NCBI GenBank assembly: GCA_038230735.1
Contig: JBBRMR010000004.1
Coordinates: 74,932-138,931, forward strand
DNA length: 64,000 bases
Source: Arcicella sp038230735
GTDB taxonomy: Bacteria > Bacteroidota > Bacteroidia > Cytophagales > Spirosomataceae
Direction of reading: 5' to 3'
The position numbers were made by a program, and so were the translations under genes. The notes beneath the pieces were generated by a model, which saw only the letters and a program-made list of their open reading frames with translations, was not told where the DNA came from and made no database searches. Positions 35,740-44,601 of this stretch are shown here, one piece after another; the stretch's first letter is position 1, and every line of letters begins with the position of its first letter.

Positions 35740-36156
35740 ATGAAAACTCTAACAATAACATTCCTTGCCATCATTTTATTTGCAGGATGCAAAAAAGATG
35801 AAGTAGAACCCTATGGTTTTCCTGATTTAATCAAAGTCAATAATGTTGATTGTGTTTTGAATTGGCAAGACCTTGAATTTCAAGTTAGTAATCAAGGTTC
35901 AAAAGTTTATAAGTATGAAGTTTATGGATGGTTTGGAGATAAAGAAGAGTCCATTCAAGTAGATTTAAAGAAGTATGATTACGCTTCGGGTGGAAATGGC
36001 TTTAAATTTCTGATTCCTCAAAAAAATGTAACTAACTATTCTGTAATTTTTATTCAATTGGTAGGCTATGCGGACAAAGGTTATTTCGGGACTTCTGATA
36101 TATACAAATTCAAAAAAGAAGTATCAAATGGATGTGTCAAATGGATTAGTATTTGA
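35740..36156 (+). CDS. Small lipoprotein, 138 aa, unknown function
   Basis: Start at ATG 35740 gives MKTLTITFLAIILFAGC with the lipidated cysteine at residue 17, then a KKDE stretch. The mature part alternates short strands (YKYEVYGWFGDKEESIQVDL) and ends with a cysteine (GCVKWISI). No family is recognised. It starts 17 bases after the preceding terminator and has its own terminator at 36194-36228. It may be functionally linked to the broken lipoprotein. Confidence 0.75.
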   Translation: MKTLTITFLAIILFAGCKKDEVEPYGFPDLIKVNNVDCVLNWQDLEFQVSNQGSKVYKYEVYGWFGDKEESIQVDLKKYDYASGGNGFKFLIPQKNVTNYSVIFIQLVGYADKGYFGTSDIYKFKKEVSNGCVKWISI

Positions 36157-36193
36157 AAAAATTAAAATGCAATAAATTTTACTGAAATAAATC

Positions 36194-36228
36194 AAAAGCC
36201 TTCTCAAAGTAATTTGGGAAGGCTTTTT
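36194..36228 (+). terminator. Terminator after the small lipoprotein gene
   Basis: The stem AAAAGCCTTC / GAAGGCTTTT with a 14-base loop, ending in five T. Confidence 0.85.
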
Positions 36229-36242
36229 ATATGGCTACGGAA

Positions 36243-36279
36243 TCCTTCGTTTGAGGGGGATGCACAATCCGAAGACTTT
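36243..36279 (-). repeat. Dispersed element, one-unit copy (see 45005-45090)
   Basis: Read on the minus strand it is AAGTCTTCGGATTGTGCATC followed by CCCCTCAAACGAAGGA. The element at 45005-45090 has the same ends and three to four copies of the 14-base unit in the middle; here there is one. It lies between the lipoprotein terminator and the thioredoxin-like gene. Confidence 0.65.
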
Positions 36280-36382
36280 CATGGACTTCAACGAAACTGG
36301 AAATTAAACTTTCTTATTTCTTCAAACCAAACTATTTTCAAAACCCTCCTGTTATCCTTGCATCAACAAACATAAAATCCAC

Positions 36383-37594
36383 ATGAAAAAACTAATCTTC
36401 TTATCTCTCTTTGTCTTACTAAATCAATTTTCAAACGCCCAAACTACTCGTTGGCGGGCAACCGTTAAAACTGATGGCGGTGATTTACCTTTTGGTTTAG
36501 AATTACAGAAAAAATCAAAAAATACTTATAAAGTTTTTATCTTGAACGCTGCCGAGAGATTCCAAACCGATGATGCAACCCTCACGGGCGATTCTTTGAT
36601 GATTCCAATTTCCCTTTTTGATGCTCAAATAGTGGCTAAAATGTCGGCTAAGGTTTTGGCAGGGACTTTCAGTAAAAATAAAGGTAGAAAGTCCTATTCG
36701 GAAAGTCCGTTCAAAGCTACGTTAGGATATTTAGACCGTTTCAGAACCAGCAAAATGGCGATTCTGGGCAATGCACAAGGAAAATGGTCGGTGAATTTTA
36801 TCAATCCTACTTCGGGGAAAGTCAGTGATGCCGTGGGAGTTTTTCAACAAAAAGGTAATATCGTTACGGGTTCATTCCTCACCACTACGGGCGATTATCG
36901 GTATATGGATGGCAATAGGGTGGGGGATAGTCTTTTTCTTTCTACTTTTGACGGTTCGCATACCTTCCTGTTGCGTACTAAAATAGAGGGCGATAAAATG
37001 ACGGGAAAATTTTACGGCTCTTTAAAAGGATTTAGTAATTTTGAAGCCAAAAGAGATGCCAAAGCCGAACTGCCAGATTTAGCAAAATTCACATATTTGA
37101 AGGAAGGTTTTGATAAATTAGCTTTTACTTTCCCGAACCAAAAAGACGAAAAAATATCCCTTGCCGACCCGCAATATCAAGGTAAAGTAGTGGTGATTCA
37201 GATATTGGGTTCGTGGTGTCCCAACTGTATGGATGAGAGTAATTATTTAGCTCCTTTTTATAAAAAAAATAAAGATAAAGGTTTAGAAATCATTGGTTTA
37301 GCTTACGAAAAAACGGGTGATGATGCTTTTTTTAAAGAGAAAATGGCATTGCTCCGCAAACGTTTCGGCATTGATTATCAACTCTTGAAAGCGGGTTTGA
37401 ATAATTCAGAAAGTGCTTCGGAAAGTTTGCCGATGTTGAATAAAATTATCGGTTTCCCGACTACCATTATTTTGGATAAAAAAGGCAAAATCCGCCTAAC
37501 CCACGCAGGTTTTTCTGGTCCAGGCACGGGAAAATATTATACCGACTGGATAAATGAATTTGAAAGTTTGATTGATAAATTATTGAAAGAGTAA
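36383..37594 (+). CDS. TlpA-like thioredoxin-fold protein, secreted
   Basis: A 403-residue protein with signal peptide MKKLIFLSLFVLLNQFSNAQ. The first half (20-225) is a beta-rich domain of the type found N-terminal to AhpC/TSA domains in Bacteroidota. The second half is a thioredoxin fold with active site WCPNC near residue 279 and a cis-proline segment in GFPTTIILD. It should reduce or isomerise disulphides in the periplasm. The MFS gene starts 3 bases after its stop codon, so they form an operon. Confidence 0.92.
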   Translation: MKKLIFLSLFVLLNQFSNAQTTRWRATVKTDGGDLPFGLELQKKSKNTYKVFILNAAERFQTDDATLTGDSLMIPISLFDAQIVAKMSAKVLAGTFSKNKGRKSYSESPFKATLGYLDRFRTSKMAILGNAQGKWSVNFINPTSGKVSDAVGVFQQKGNIVTGSFLTTTGDYRYMDGNRVGDSLFLSTFDGSHTFLLRTKIEGDKMTGKFYGSLKGFSNFEAKRDAKAELPDLAKFTYLKEGFDKLAFTFPNQKDEKISLADPQYQGKVVVIQILGSWCPNCMDESNYLAPFYKKNKDKGLEIIGLAYEKTGDDAFFKEKMALLRKRFGIDYQLLKAGLNNSESASESLPMLNKIIGFPTTIILDKKGKIRLTHAGFSGPGTGKYYTDWINEFESLIDKLLKE

Positions 37595-37596
37595 CC

Positions 37597-38793
37597 ATGA
37601 TCAAAGACCAAAAACTAATCCTCTACCTACTTGCTTGCGTACAGTTTACCAACATCATGGATTTTATGATTATGATGCCGATGGGTCCGATTTTGATGCG
37701 AGCCTTTCACATCACCGCCCGAGAATACAGTTTCTTAGTGTCTGCCTACTCTATCAGTGCGGGGATTTCGGGCTTTATTGCCGCCTTTTTCGTCGATAAA
37801 TTTGACCGTAAAAATGTTTTGACCATTGCCTATATTGGTCTTTTGGTCGGTACTTTTGCCTGTGCCATTGCCCCAACTTACACGATGCTGATGGCAGCAC
37901 GTATATTGGCGGGCGTTTTCGGAGGGGTATTGGGTTCGCAAGTGATTGCCATTGTGGGCGATACCATCAGTTATGAATACCGTGCCGAGGCAATGGCAAT
38001 CATAATGGCGGCTTTTTCTACGGCTTCCGTGTTGGGCGTTCCTTTGGGGATGTATCTTGCCACTAAAATCAGTTGGCATATTCCTTTTGTCTTTGTGGTG
38101 GGCGTTGGTTTTGTTAATTTAATCTTGATTTACAGATACTTACCGAGCCTCAGAGGACATATTCACCAGTCTGAAAATAAGCCAAGTCCATTCGCCATCC
38201 TGACCAATATTGCCAAAGATAATAATCAATTAAGAGCCTTAGCGTTGTCGGTAATTATTATTTTTGCCCATTTTTGTACCATTCCTTCGCTGAGTCCTTT
38301 TCTAACAATCAACGTGGGAATGTCGGAAGATAATATTTCGCTTATCTATTTAGTGGGCGGAGCAATCACCATTTTCAGTGCCAGAATCGTGGGCAGAATT
38401 GCCGACCAAAAGGGTAAATACCGCATTTTTGCCATCTGTGGAACGCTGTTTTTAATTCCAGTTTTCTTAATGACACATCTTCATTATGGAGCAAGTTTAT
38501 GGGTAATTTTAACAATAACTTCCATGTTTTTTCTTTTCGCCAACGGACGTACACTCACCATGCAAGCCATTGTGTCGGGCGTGGTAAATAACGAACAACG
38601 AGGAGGATTTACCAGTATCAACTCTTCCGTGATTCAGTTAGGGTCAGGTGCAGCCTCTTTTGTGGGTGGGCTTATCGTGCAGAAGGCTTCAAACGGGCAA
38701 TTATTACATTATGATTGGGTTGGATATCTGTCAATTACGGTGATGGTTGTGGGTATTATTTTAGGGAAGTATGTAAAACCTGTAAAAGATTAA
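37597..38793 (+). CDS. MFS efflux transporter (AraJ-like)
   Basis: A 398-residue membrane protein with about 12 helices. The loop motif GFIAAFFVDKFDRKNVL (the D-R-x-G-R-R-like MFS motif A) is near residue 65 and motif C-like GVPLGMYLA near 148. It resembles the drug:proton antiporter DHA1 branch. It begins 3 bases after the thioredoxin-like gene, so both are co-transcribed. The substrate is unknown. Confidence 0.9.
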   Translation: MIKDQKLILYLLACVQFTNIMDFMIMMPMGPILMRAFHITAREYSFLVSAYSISAGISGFIAAFFVDKFDRKNVLTIAYIGLLVGTFACAIAPTYTMLMAARILAGVFGGVLGSQVIAIVGDTISYEYRAEAMAIIMAAFSTASVLGVPLGMYLATKISWHIPFVFVVGVGFVNLILIYRYLPSLRGHIHQSENKPSPFAILTNIAKDNNQLRALALSVIIIFAHFCTIPSLSPFLTINVGMSEDNISLIYLVGGAITIFSARIVGRIADQKGKYRIFAICGTLFLIPVFLMTHLHYGASLWVILTITSMFFLFANGRTLTMQAIVSGVVNNEQRGGFTSINSSVIQLGSGAASFVGGLIVQKASNGQLLHYDWVGYLSITVMVVGIILGKYVKPVKD

Positions 38794-39051
38794 CCAAATA
38801 ATCTTCTTGAAAATTCAGATTTTCTCCGTTTGAATAATAGTTTTAGCATAAATACTACTTTGTTTTTTTACCATAATTTTTACCGCTATTTTTACCGTAT
38901 GATAAATTTACTATAAATACTTCGTAGAAAAATCATATATTTATCTAAATTTATTATTGCCATATAAATTGTTTTATCCGCCAGAAACGCAATTTGTTTT
39001 ATTAACAAAATCCTTATCATTTGTAATAATTTCATTAAAGAATCTATCAGT

Positions 39052-39690
39052 ATGAAAACTCCCTTTAACTCTGTTGTGGCGGCAACAATCCTAATTTCAT
39101 TTAGTAATTTGTGCCTTTCTCAAAATGCTAAAATCCGTTCTAATAAAGAAATTGTTATGGAAATTTCTTTGAATCCCAATAGTAAAGTCCACTTAAAATG
39201 GGTTAGTTCAGAAGGGCATAAACCAAGCCGTTTCATTGTTCAGCGAAGTAAAGACAACGAAACGTATTTCGACATTCGAGAAATTGATGTGCAACCCCAA
39301 GCCGACCCCGACCAGAGACTCCAATTTGCCTTCACGGATTCTAAATTATTGCGAGGAATAGAGTATTACAGAATCATGGAGTATGAAGCTGGCGGTAAAT
39401 CTTATTTGTATTCTGCCTTAAACATAAAACCAGAAAGTCCCGTATCAGTGGCTAAGGCAGGCGAAATGAGCATTGTAAGAATAATGGTGGAAGATAGCAA
39501 AAACTTGATGGCTTTGATGAGTACCGAATCGGGTTTAGGAGTACCTTGCGAATTTGAAATTTCTGAAAATAATGATGTTATCTTGAAACCCGCTTATGCC
39601 TTGAACGGAGGAAATTATTTAGTAAAATTGCGTTCTTCAACGGGCGAAAAGCAGTTTAGATTTAATGTTAAAAATGATGATTTTTTCTAA
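39052..39690 (+). CDS. Secreted protein, unknown, paralogue of 48803-49591
   Basis: A 212-residue protein with signal peptide ending NLCLSQ (around residue 24). A FnIII-like strand pattern (SKVHLKWVSSEGHKPSRFIV, then QRSKDNETYFDIREID) is followed by an end domain (SGLGVPCEFEISENNDVIL, then GGNYLVKLR and FRFNVKNDDFF). The protein at 48803-49591 shares both blocks and the free cysteine in GVPC. The end resembles a T9SS-like beta sandwich, but the final residues are not a standard sorting domain. The stop codon overlaps the nhaD stop by three to four bases. The upstream gap has three TTTTTACC words. Confidence 0.8.
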   Translation: MKTPFNSVVAATILISFSNLCLSQNAKIRSNKEIVMEISLNPNSKVHLKWVSSEGHKPSRFIVQRSKDNETYFDIREIDVQPQADPDQRLQFAFTDSKLLRGIEYYRIMEYEAGGKSYLYSALNIKPESPVSVAKAGEMSIVRIMVEDSKNLMALMSTESGLGVPCEFEISENNDVILKPAYALNGGNYLVKLRSSTGEKQFRFNVKNDDFF

Positions 39691-40979
39691 TTCAATAAAG
39701 CATAAATCAACAAATAAGCCACCACGCCCGCAAAATAGCCAATCAACGCTGTGAAGGAAATTTTGCGGACGTACCACATAAAATCAATTTTTTCCATACC
39801 CATCACCGCCACACCCGCTGCCGAGCCAATTATCAAAATACTTCCGCCAGTCCCCGCACAATACGCCATAAATTCCCAGATTTTAGCATCGGCTGGAAAG
39901 GATGCCAAATCATACATCCCCATCGAAGCCGCCACTAACGGAACATTATCAATCACGGCAGAAGCTAAACCGATGGCAATTACGATAACGTCCTGATTGC
40001 CAATGGTTTTATCCATCCATTGAGCCAATCCCGAGAGCAAGTGGGTTGATTCCAAAGCCCCAATTGAGATAAGAATTCCCAAGAAAAATAGGATGCTTGA
40101 TGTATCAATTTTGCTCAAAGCATGAGCCACCGTGAAAGGATGTTTTTCTTCATCATCTTTTTCGGAGTGAAGAATTTCTGAAACCACCCACACAATGCCC
40201 AAGCCCAATAATATGCCCATATAAGGCGGTAAATGCGTAACGGTTTTGAAGATAGGAACAAACAAAAGTGTACCTATTCCCGTCAAAAGCATAATGACTG
40301 AATTTTGGTTTTTGATTACCAGTTCATGTGTTTCCTCCTGTGAATCTTCATCAATTTCATCACTTCTGACAGACCCTTTCATCTTGAAAGTCAAATAGAT
40401 AAGTGGAACTAATAACGAAATTAAACTCGGAATTAGTAAGGTTTTTATGATGTTTAGGGGTGTAATTTGTCCGCCAATCCAGAGCATGGTGGTGGTAACA
40501 TCCCCAATCGGTGACCATGCACCACCCGCATTAGCAGCGATGATAACGACCCCCGCAAAGAGTTTACGGTCGTCAGGATTTTTAATCAATTTTCGCAACA
40601 CTGAAACCATCACTATTGCCGTGGTGAGGTTATCCAAAATAGCGGATAAAAAGAAAGTTATTAGTGAAATCAACCACAATAATTTCACCCGATTTTTACT
40701 GGTAATTCTATCGGTTATGAGTTTAAAACCTTCATGGGCATCAATCAATTCCACAATGGTCATGGCACCCAACAGGAAGAAAAGTATCTCTGAAACGCTG
40801 GCTAAATGATGCGATAATTCGCTTTGAACGATAGCTGAATCATTGGCTGAAATGATGTAAACCGTCCAACACAATACGCCCGTAAGCAAGGCAGTGGCGG
40901 TTTTATTGACTTTGATGGGATGTTCGAGGGCAATGGCTAAATAGCCGATTACGAAAATTAGTATTAAGAGGATTTGCAT
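39687..40979 (-). CDS. nhaD: Na+/H+ antiporter NhaD
   Basis: A 430-residue integral membrane protein of about 12 helices in the ion transporter (IT) superfamily, NhaD type. It has the conserved MVSVLRKLIKNPDDRKLFAG and NAGGAWSPIGDVTTTMLWI blocks and the later VDNVPLVAASMGMY near residue 350. It exports sodium in exchange for protons at alkaline pH. It is a single gene; the 3' end overlaps the converging gene. A 210-base gap separates it from the aspartate aminotransferase gene on the other strand. Confidence 0.93.
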   Translation of the reverse strand: MQILLILIFVIGYLAIALEHPIKVNKTATALLTGVLCWTVYIISANDSAIVQSELSHHLASVSEILFFLLGAMTIVELIDAHEGFKLITDRITSKNRVKLLWLISLITFFLSAILDNLTTAIVMVSVLRKLIKNPDDRKLFAGVVIIAANAGGAWSPIGDVTTTMLWIGGQITPLNIIKTLLIPSLISLLVPLIYLTFKMKGSVRSDEIDEDSQEETHELVIKNQNSVIMLLTGIGTLLFVPIFKTVTHLPPYMGILLGLGIVWVVSEILHSEKDDEEKHPFTVAHALSKIDTSSILFFLGILISIGALESTHLLSGLAQWMDKTIGNQDVIVIAIGLASAVIDNVPLVAASMGMYDLASFPADAKIWEFMAYCAGTGGSILIIGSAAGVAVMGMEKIDFMWYVRKISFTALIGYFAGVVAYLLIYALLN

Positions 40980-41187
40980 TGATTTCGTTTTTCGTTAGTC
41001 GATGTTCGGGCGTGGATAAAATGGATTCATTGCCCATTTATGATGAACAAATTTACCAATAATAAATAAAGTGTTTTCCATAAAATCCTTTTTTTTCTTT
41101 TCTATCCCATCTATCAGCCCTAAATTTGTAAGATTTAAAGAGGCAAACAGCCCCAAGCATTTTCCATTATTACAAAATTGTAAAAAA

Positions 41188-42393
41188 ATGAGTTTAACCG
41201 TATCACTCGCCGACCGCATCAATGCACTGGAAGAGTCTGCAACCCTCGGGATGACCAAAAAAGCCCGTGAACTTGCCGCTCTGGGACATAAAGTCATTAG
41301 CCTTTCCGTAGGTGAACCCGATTTTAAAACCCCCAAGCACATTTGCGATGCCGCCAAAAAAGCCATTGATGATGGTTTTCATGGATATTCGCCCGTGGCT
41401 GGGTATCCTGACCTTCGCAAAGCTATTGTTGATAAATTAAAACGTGATAATAATTTAGAGTGGAATCCTGAAAATATTGTGGTCTCTACGGGAGCAAAAC
41501 ACTCTTTGGCAAACGTAATTGCTACTTTGGTGAATCCTGGCGAGGAGGTAATTATTTTTGCTCCTTACTGGGTTTCATATTCAGAAATGGTAAAATTAGC
41601 CGAAGGACATACCGTGATTGTGGATGGTGCTTTTGACAATAATTTCAAAGTTACGCCCGAACAATTTGAGGCTGCCATTACGCCAAAAACCAAATTGGTT
41701 ATGTTTGCTTCACCCAATAATCCAACGGGTTCGGTTTATACGGAGGCAGAATTGAGAGCCATTGGGGTAATTGTAGCCAAGCATCCAAACGTGTATATCA
41801 TGGCGGATGAAATTTATGAATATATCAACTTTACCGAAGGTGGTCATTTCTCAATCGGTTCAATTCCTGAAATCAAAAATCAAGTAATTACCGTAAATGG
41901 CGTAGCAAAAGGACACGCCATGACGGGTTGGAGAATTGGGTTTATTGCTGCCGTAAAATGGATTGCGGAGGGTGTGGAGAAATTGCAAGGACAAGTAACA
42001 TCAGGCACCAATTCAATTGCCCAAAAAGCGGCAGTTACGGCTTTTAACGGACCTTTGGATGAAGCCTATAAAATGAAAGAAGCGTATGACCGCCGCAGGA
42101 AATTGGTCGTTGGTTTGTTGCGTGAAATTCCTGGATTCAAAGTAAATATGCCCGATGGAGCGTTTTATGCTTTTCCAGATATTAGTGCTTATTTTGGAAA
42201 ATCAGATGGCACAACTACCATCAAAAATTCTGACGATTTTGCGATGTGGTTGTTGGATGGTTCGTATGTAGCAACCGTAGCAGGTTCAAGTTTTGGAGCT
42301 CCCAACTGTATCAGAATCTCAACGGCAGCCTCAGATGAGCAATTGGTTGAAGCCTGCGAGCGTATCAAAACTGCGGTGGCTACTTTGAAATAA
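41188..42393 (+). CDS. Aspartate aminotransferase (class I PLP-dependent)
   Basis: A 401-residue fold-type I aminotransferase from ATG 41188 (MSLTVSLADRI). An upstream in-frame extension to 41071 is not family-like. The PLP lysine is in VAKGHAMTGWRIGF, the phosphate and ring contacts in ADEIYEYI and SPNNPTGSVY, and the carboxylate-binding arginine near the end in NCIRISTAAS. It converts aspartate and 2-oxoglutarate to oxaloacetate and glutamate. The position of an Ala in place of the usual Ser before the PLP lysine is a mild departure. A strong terminator follows. Confidence 0.93.
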   Translation: MSLTVSLADRINALEESATLGMTKKARELAALGHKVISLSVGEPDFKTPKHICDAAKKAIDDGFHGYSPVAGYPDLRKAIVDKLKRDNNLEWNPENIVVSTGAKHSLANVIATLVNPGEEVIIFAPYWVSYSEMVKLAEGHTVIVDGAFDNNFKVTPEQFEAAITPKTKLVMFASPNNPTGSVYTEAELRAIGVIVAKHPNVYIMADEIYEYINFTEGGHFSIGSIPEIKNQVITVNGVAKGHAMTGWRIGFIAAVKWIAEGVEKLQGQVTSGTNSIAQKAAVTAFNGPLDEAYKMKEAYDRRRKLVVGLLREIPGFKVNMPDGAFYAFPDISAYFGKSDGTTTIKNSDDFAMWLLDGSYVATVAGSSFGAPNCIRISTAASDEQLVEACERIKTAVATLK

Positions 42394-42405
42394 GGATTTC
42401 GTATT

Positions 42406-42450
42406 TATCAAAAAAGCCTCTTTCCTGTGCGGGAAGAGGCTTTTTTGATA
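42406..42450 (+). terminator. Terminator after the aminotransferase gene
   Basis: A long near-perfect stem (TATCAAAAAAGCCTCTTTCC / GGGAAGAGGCTTTTTTGATA) ending in a T run, 13 bases after the stop codon. Confidence 0.88.
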
Positions 42451-42584
42451 AAATATTGTGTATTAGTTCTTAAATTCAAGAAATAAATGCAACTGGGTTT
42501 ACACGAGATTATAGTATTTTTTATCTATAAATCAAAAACAGAGAGAAAACGAATTTCCTCCCTGTGCTGAATTGGATAAATATG

Positions 42585-43612
42585 CTTATTTTGTGTCCCC
42601 GTCTAAAAGTTGCAAAATATGGCTCATTTAACAATAGAACAAAGATACACCATTGGTGTATTACAAGGAGAAAATTATACTCAAAATTTAATAGCAGAGC
42701 GAATCGGCAAACATCCTTCTGTGGTTAGTAGAGAATTAAAACGTAATCGTGATTTACGCAATAATGACTATAAACCTGATTTAGCTCAACGGAAATATGA
42801 GCAACGAATTAGTCAAAAACCTAAGCGAATAAATTTCACAGAATCCATCCGAATATATGTTGATTCAAAATTACGTCAAGAGTATAGTCCTGAACAAATC
42901 GTTGGCGTAAGCCTATTAGAAAATATTAAGTGTGTGTCAGTAGAACGTATTTATCAATATGTGTGGGCAGATAAAAAACATGGTGGCACAGTATATACAC
43001 ATCTAAGAAATAAAGGCAGAATGTACCGTAAACGTGGTGCTTCCAAAGACAAACGTGGTGTTATTTCAGATAGAGTTGATATTGACCAACGACCTAAAAT
43101 AGTAGAAGAGCGTAGCCGTTTTGGTGATTTAGAACTTGACACTATTGTTGGTAAAAATCATATCGGAGGACTCCTTAGTATTAATGATAGGATGACTGGA
43201 ATGATAAAAATTAGTAAAATCACCGCTAAAGATGCACCGCAAGTTGAGCAAAAAATAGTTGAAATACTAACTCAATGGAAGTCATTGTTACATACGCTTA
43301 CCTCAGATAATGGAAAAGAATTTGCTAACCATGTGGCTATTAAAAATGCATTAGAGGTTGATTTCTTTTTTGCAAAGCCCCATCATCCTTGGGAGCGTGG
43401 ATCTAATGAAAATGGCAATAGACTCATTAGACAATACTTCCCAAAAGGAACAGATTTTACCACAATTTCTGACCAACAAGTGGCTAACGTAGAGACTATT
43501 CTTAATAATAGACCAAGAAAAAGACATGGGTTTCTAAGTCCAGTACAAGTTTTTAATAATTTAACATTTAACCAATCTGTTGCATTTGTTACTTGAATGT
43601 AGCGTTCTAAAT
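42585..43612 (+). mobile_element. IS30-type insertion sequence (ends uncertain)
   Basis: The transposase is flanked by CCGTCTAAAAGTTGCAAAAT on the left and TTGCATTTGTTACTTGAATG on the right, which share TTGCA and parts of an AA-rich arm as an imperfect inverted repeat. I cannot fix exact ends or a target duplication. The coordinates are estimates from these two flanks. Confidence 0.4.
42619..43596 (+). CDS. IS30 family transposase
   Basis: A 325-residue transposase from ATG 42619 (the TTG at 42610 is also possible). The N-terminal HTH block MAHLTIEQRYTIGVLQGENY with RIGKHPSVVSRELKRN is typical of IS30. The DDE acids are in DLELDTIVGK (about residue 170), TSDNGKEF (about 229) and WERGSNENGN (about 262). 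The reading frame is intact, so the element may be mobile. It lies between an aminotransferase terminator and a degraded region with a LytTR remnant. Confidence 0.93.
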   Translation: MAHLTIEQRYTIGVLQGENYTQNLIAERIGKHPSVVSRELKRNRDLRNNDYKPDLAQRKYEQRISQKPKRINFTESIRIYVDSKLRQEYSPEQIVGVSLLENIKCVSVERIYQYVWADKKHGGTVYTHLRNKGRMYRKRGASKDKRGVISDRVDIDQRPKIVEERSRFGDLELDTIVGKNHIGGLLSINDRMTGMIKISKITAKDAPQVEQKIVEILTQWKSLLHTLTSDNGKEFANHVAIKNALEVDFFFAKPHHPWERGSNENGNRLIRQYFPKGTDFTTISDQQVANVETILNNRPRKRHGFLSPVQVFNNLTFNQSVAFVT

Positions 43613-43766
43613 AATTGATTAGATTATTTTTCTTTCTCAAGTTCAAGGCCTCTGCATTATTTCCTTGTGTTCCCAAAATGTCAGCATAAATTATTTTTGC
43701 AAGTGAGCATAATCGGTATGTGCTTTTATTTCGGAAAGTGCTATTTTTTTACCAATCCAAAATACC

Positions 43767-43907
43767 CGTGCTCACAGGGCGTATTTTGTCAATGAGATTC
43801 ATTGGAAAGAATATGATGAAGTGAATGGTTGCGTAAAAATGAGTAATGATATGACCGCCTTAATTTCGAGGAGGCGGAAAGAGAATTTTGAACATCAAAC
43901 GGTTTAA
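43767..43907 (+). pseudogene. Remnant of a LytTR regulator, C-terminal part
   Basis: An open stretch reads RAHRAYFVNEIHWKEYDEVN, then GCVKMSNDMTALISRRRKENF and EHQTV followed by TAA at 43905. This is the C-terminal half of a LytTR DNA-binding domain (compare RVHRGYIINPNYVKEY and VVSRRKKY in the protein at 12607). Upstream, no start or first half is present in frame, and about 160 bases separate it from the IS30 element. It is a decayed regulator, perhaps cut by IS30 insertion and deletion. Confidence 0.65.
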
Positions 43908-43929
43908 TTGTAGATTTCACCCGTTGACT

Positions 43930-43960
43930 TTGCGAAAACCCAAAACATTCCTTACCTTTG
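43930..43960 (+). promoter_or_regulatory. Bacteroidota-type promoter of rplS
   Basis: TTG at 43930-43932, 20 bases, then TACCTTTG at 43953-43960 fit the Bacteroidota sigma-A consensus (TTG and TAnnTTTG). Transcription would start near 43967 and give an rplS leader of about 130 nt. Confidence 0.75.
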
Positions 43961-44097
43961 CAGTCCCAAACAAAAATAGTATATGTGGCTGGGCAGTTTG
44001 AACGTATTAATTTATGGTACGTCAGACCTTTAAGGCTACCGCTGGTTATTTTTAAGGAAAATAAAATCAAAATTTTCAACAAGTCAAATTTCAAAAA

Positions 44098-44463
44098 ATG
44101 AACGATTTAATTAAGTTCGTAGAAGCTGAAAATGCTGCACGCCGTGCAGATTTGCCCGAATTCTCAGCAGGTGATACCATCAATGTTTACGTTAAAATCC
44201 GTGAAGGTGCTAAGGAGCGTATTCAGGTTTTCCAAGGAACAGTTATCCAACGTCGTAACGCTGGTGCTGGTGAGTCTTTCACCGTTCGTAAAATCTCTAA
44301 CGGGGTGGGTGTGGAAAGAATTTTCCCATTGCTTTCGCCAAACATTGACAAAATAGAAGTATTGCGTAGAGGTAAAGTTCGTCGTGCAAGATTATTCTAT
44401 CTACGTGGAACGCAAGGACGTAAAGCTAAAGTAAAAGAATTAATCAAGAAAAAAGTTAAGTAA
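44098..44463 (+). CDS. rplS: 50S ribosomal protein L19
   Basis: A 121-residue protein matching bL19 along its length: the N-terminal INVYVKIREGAKERIQVFQG, then VIQRRNAGAGESFTVRKISN, VGVERIFPLLSPNIDKIEV and a basic end (RRGKVRRARLFYLRG, KVKELIKKKVK). It sits at the interface of the 50S and 30S subunits. It has its own promoter and terminator (44489-44517) and a leader of about 130 bases that may hold a control structure. Confidence 0.97.
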   Translation: MNDLIKFVEAENAARRADLPEFSAGDTINVYVKIREGAKERIQVFQGTVIQRRNAGAGESFTVRKISNGVGVERIFPLLSPNIDKIEVLRRGKVRRARLFYLRGTQGRKAKVKELIKKKVK

Positions 44464-44488
44464 TCAATTGATTACCAATAATATAAAG

Positions 44489-44517
44489 AGTCGTTCAATA
44501 ATGAGCGACTTTTTTTA
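44489..44517 (+). terminator. Terminator after rplS
   Basis: The stem AGTCGTTCA / TGAGCGACT (one G-T pair) with a 4-base loop and seven T. Confidence 0.88.
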
Positions 44518-44601
44518 TACCCTTTTGTTAAACCTTTTACATTCATACGCTATCAAAGCAACAAAATTAAATTATAATCAATTTTAAACATTTTAAGAAT
44601 C

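Noticed and set aside
43383..43676. A 97-codon minus-strand frame over the end of the IS30 transposase
   Set aside because: Most of it is the reverse of the transposase gene; only the first 30 codons (TPR-like) could be a remnant, too short to call.
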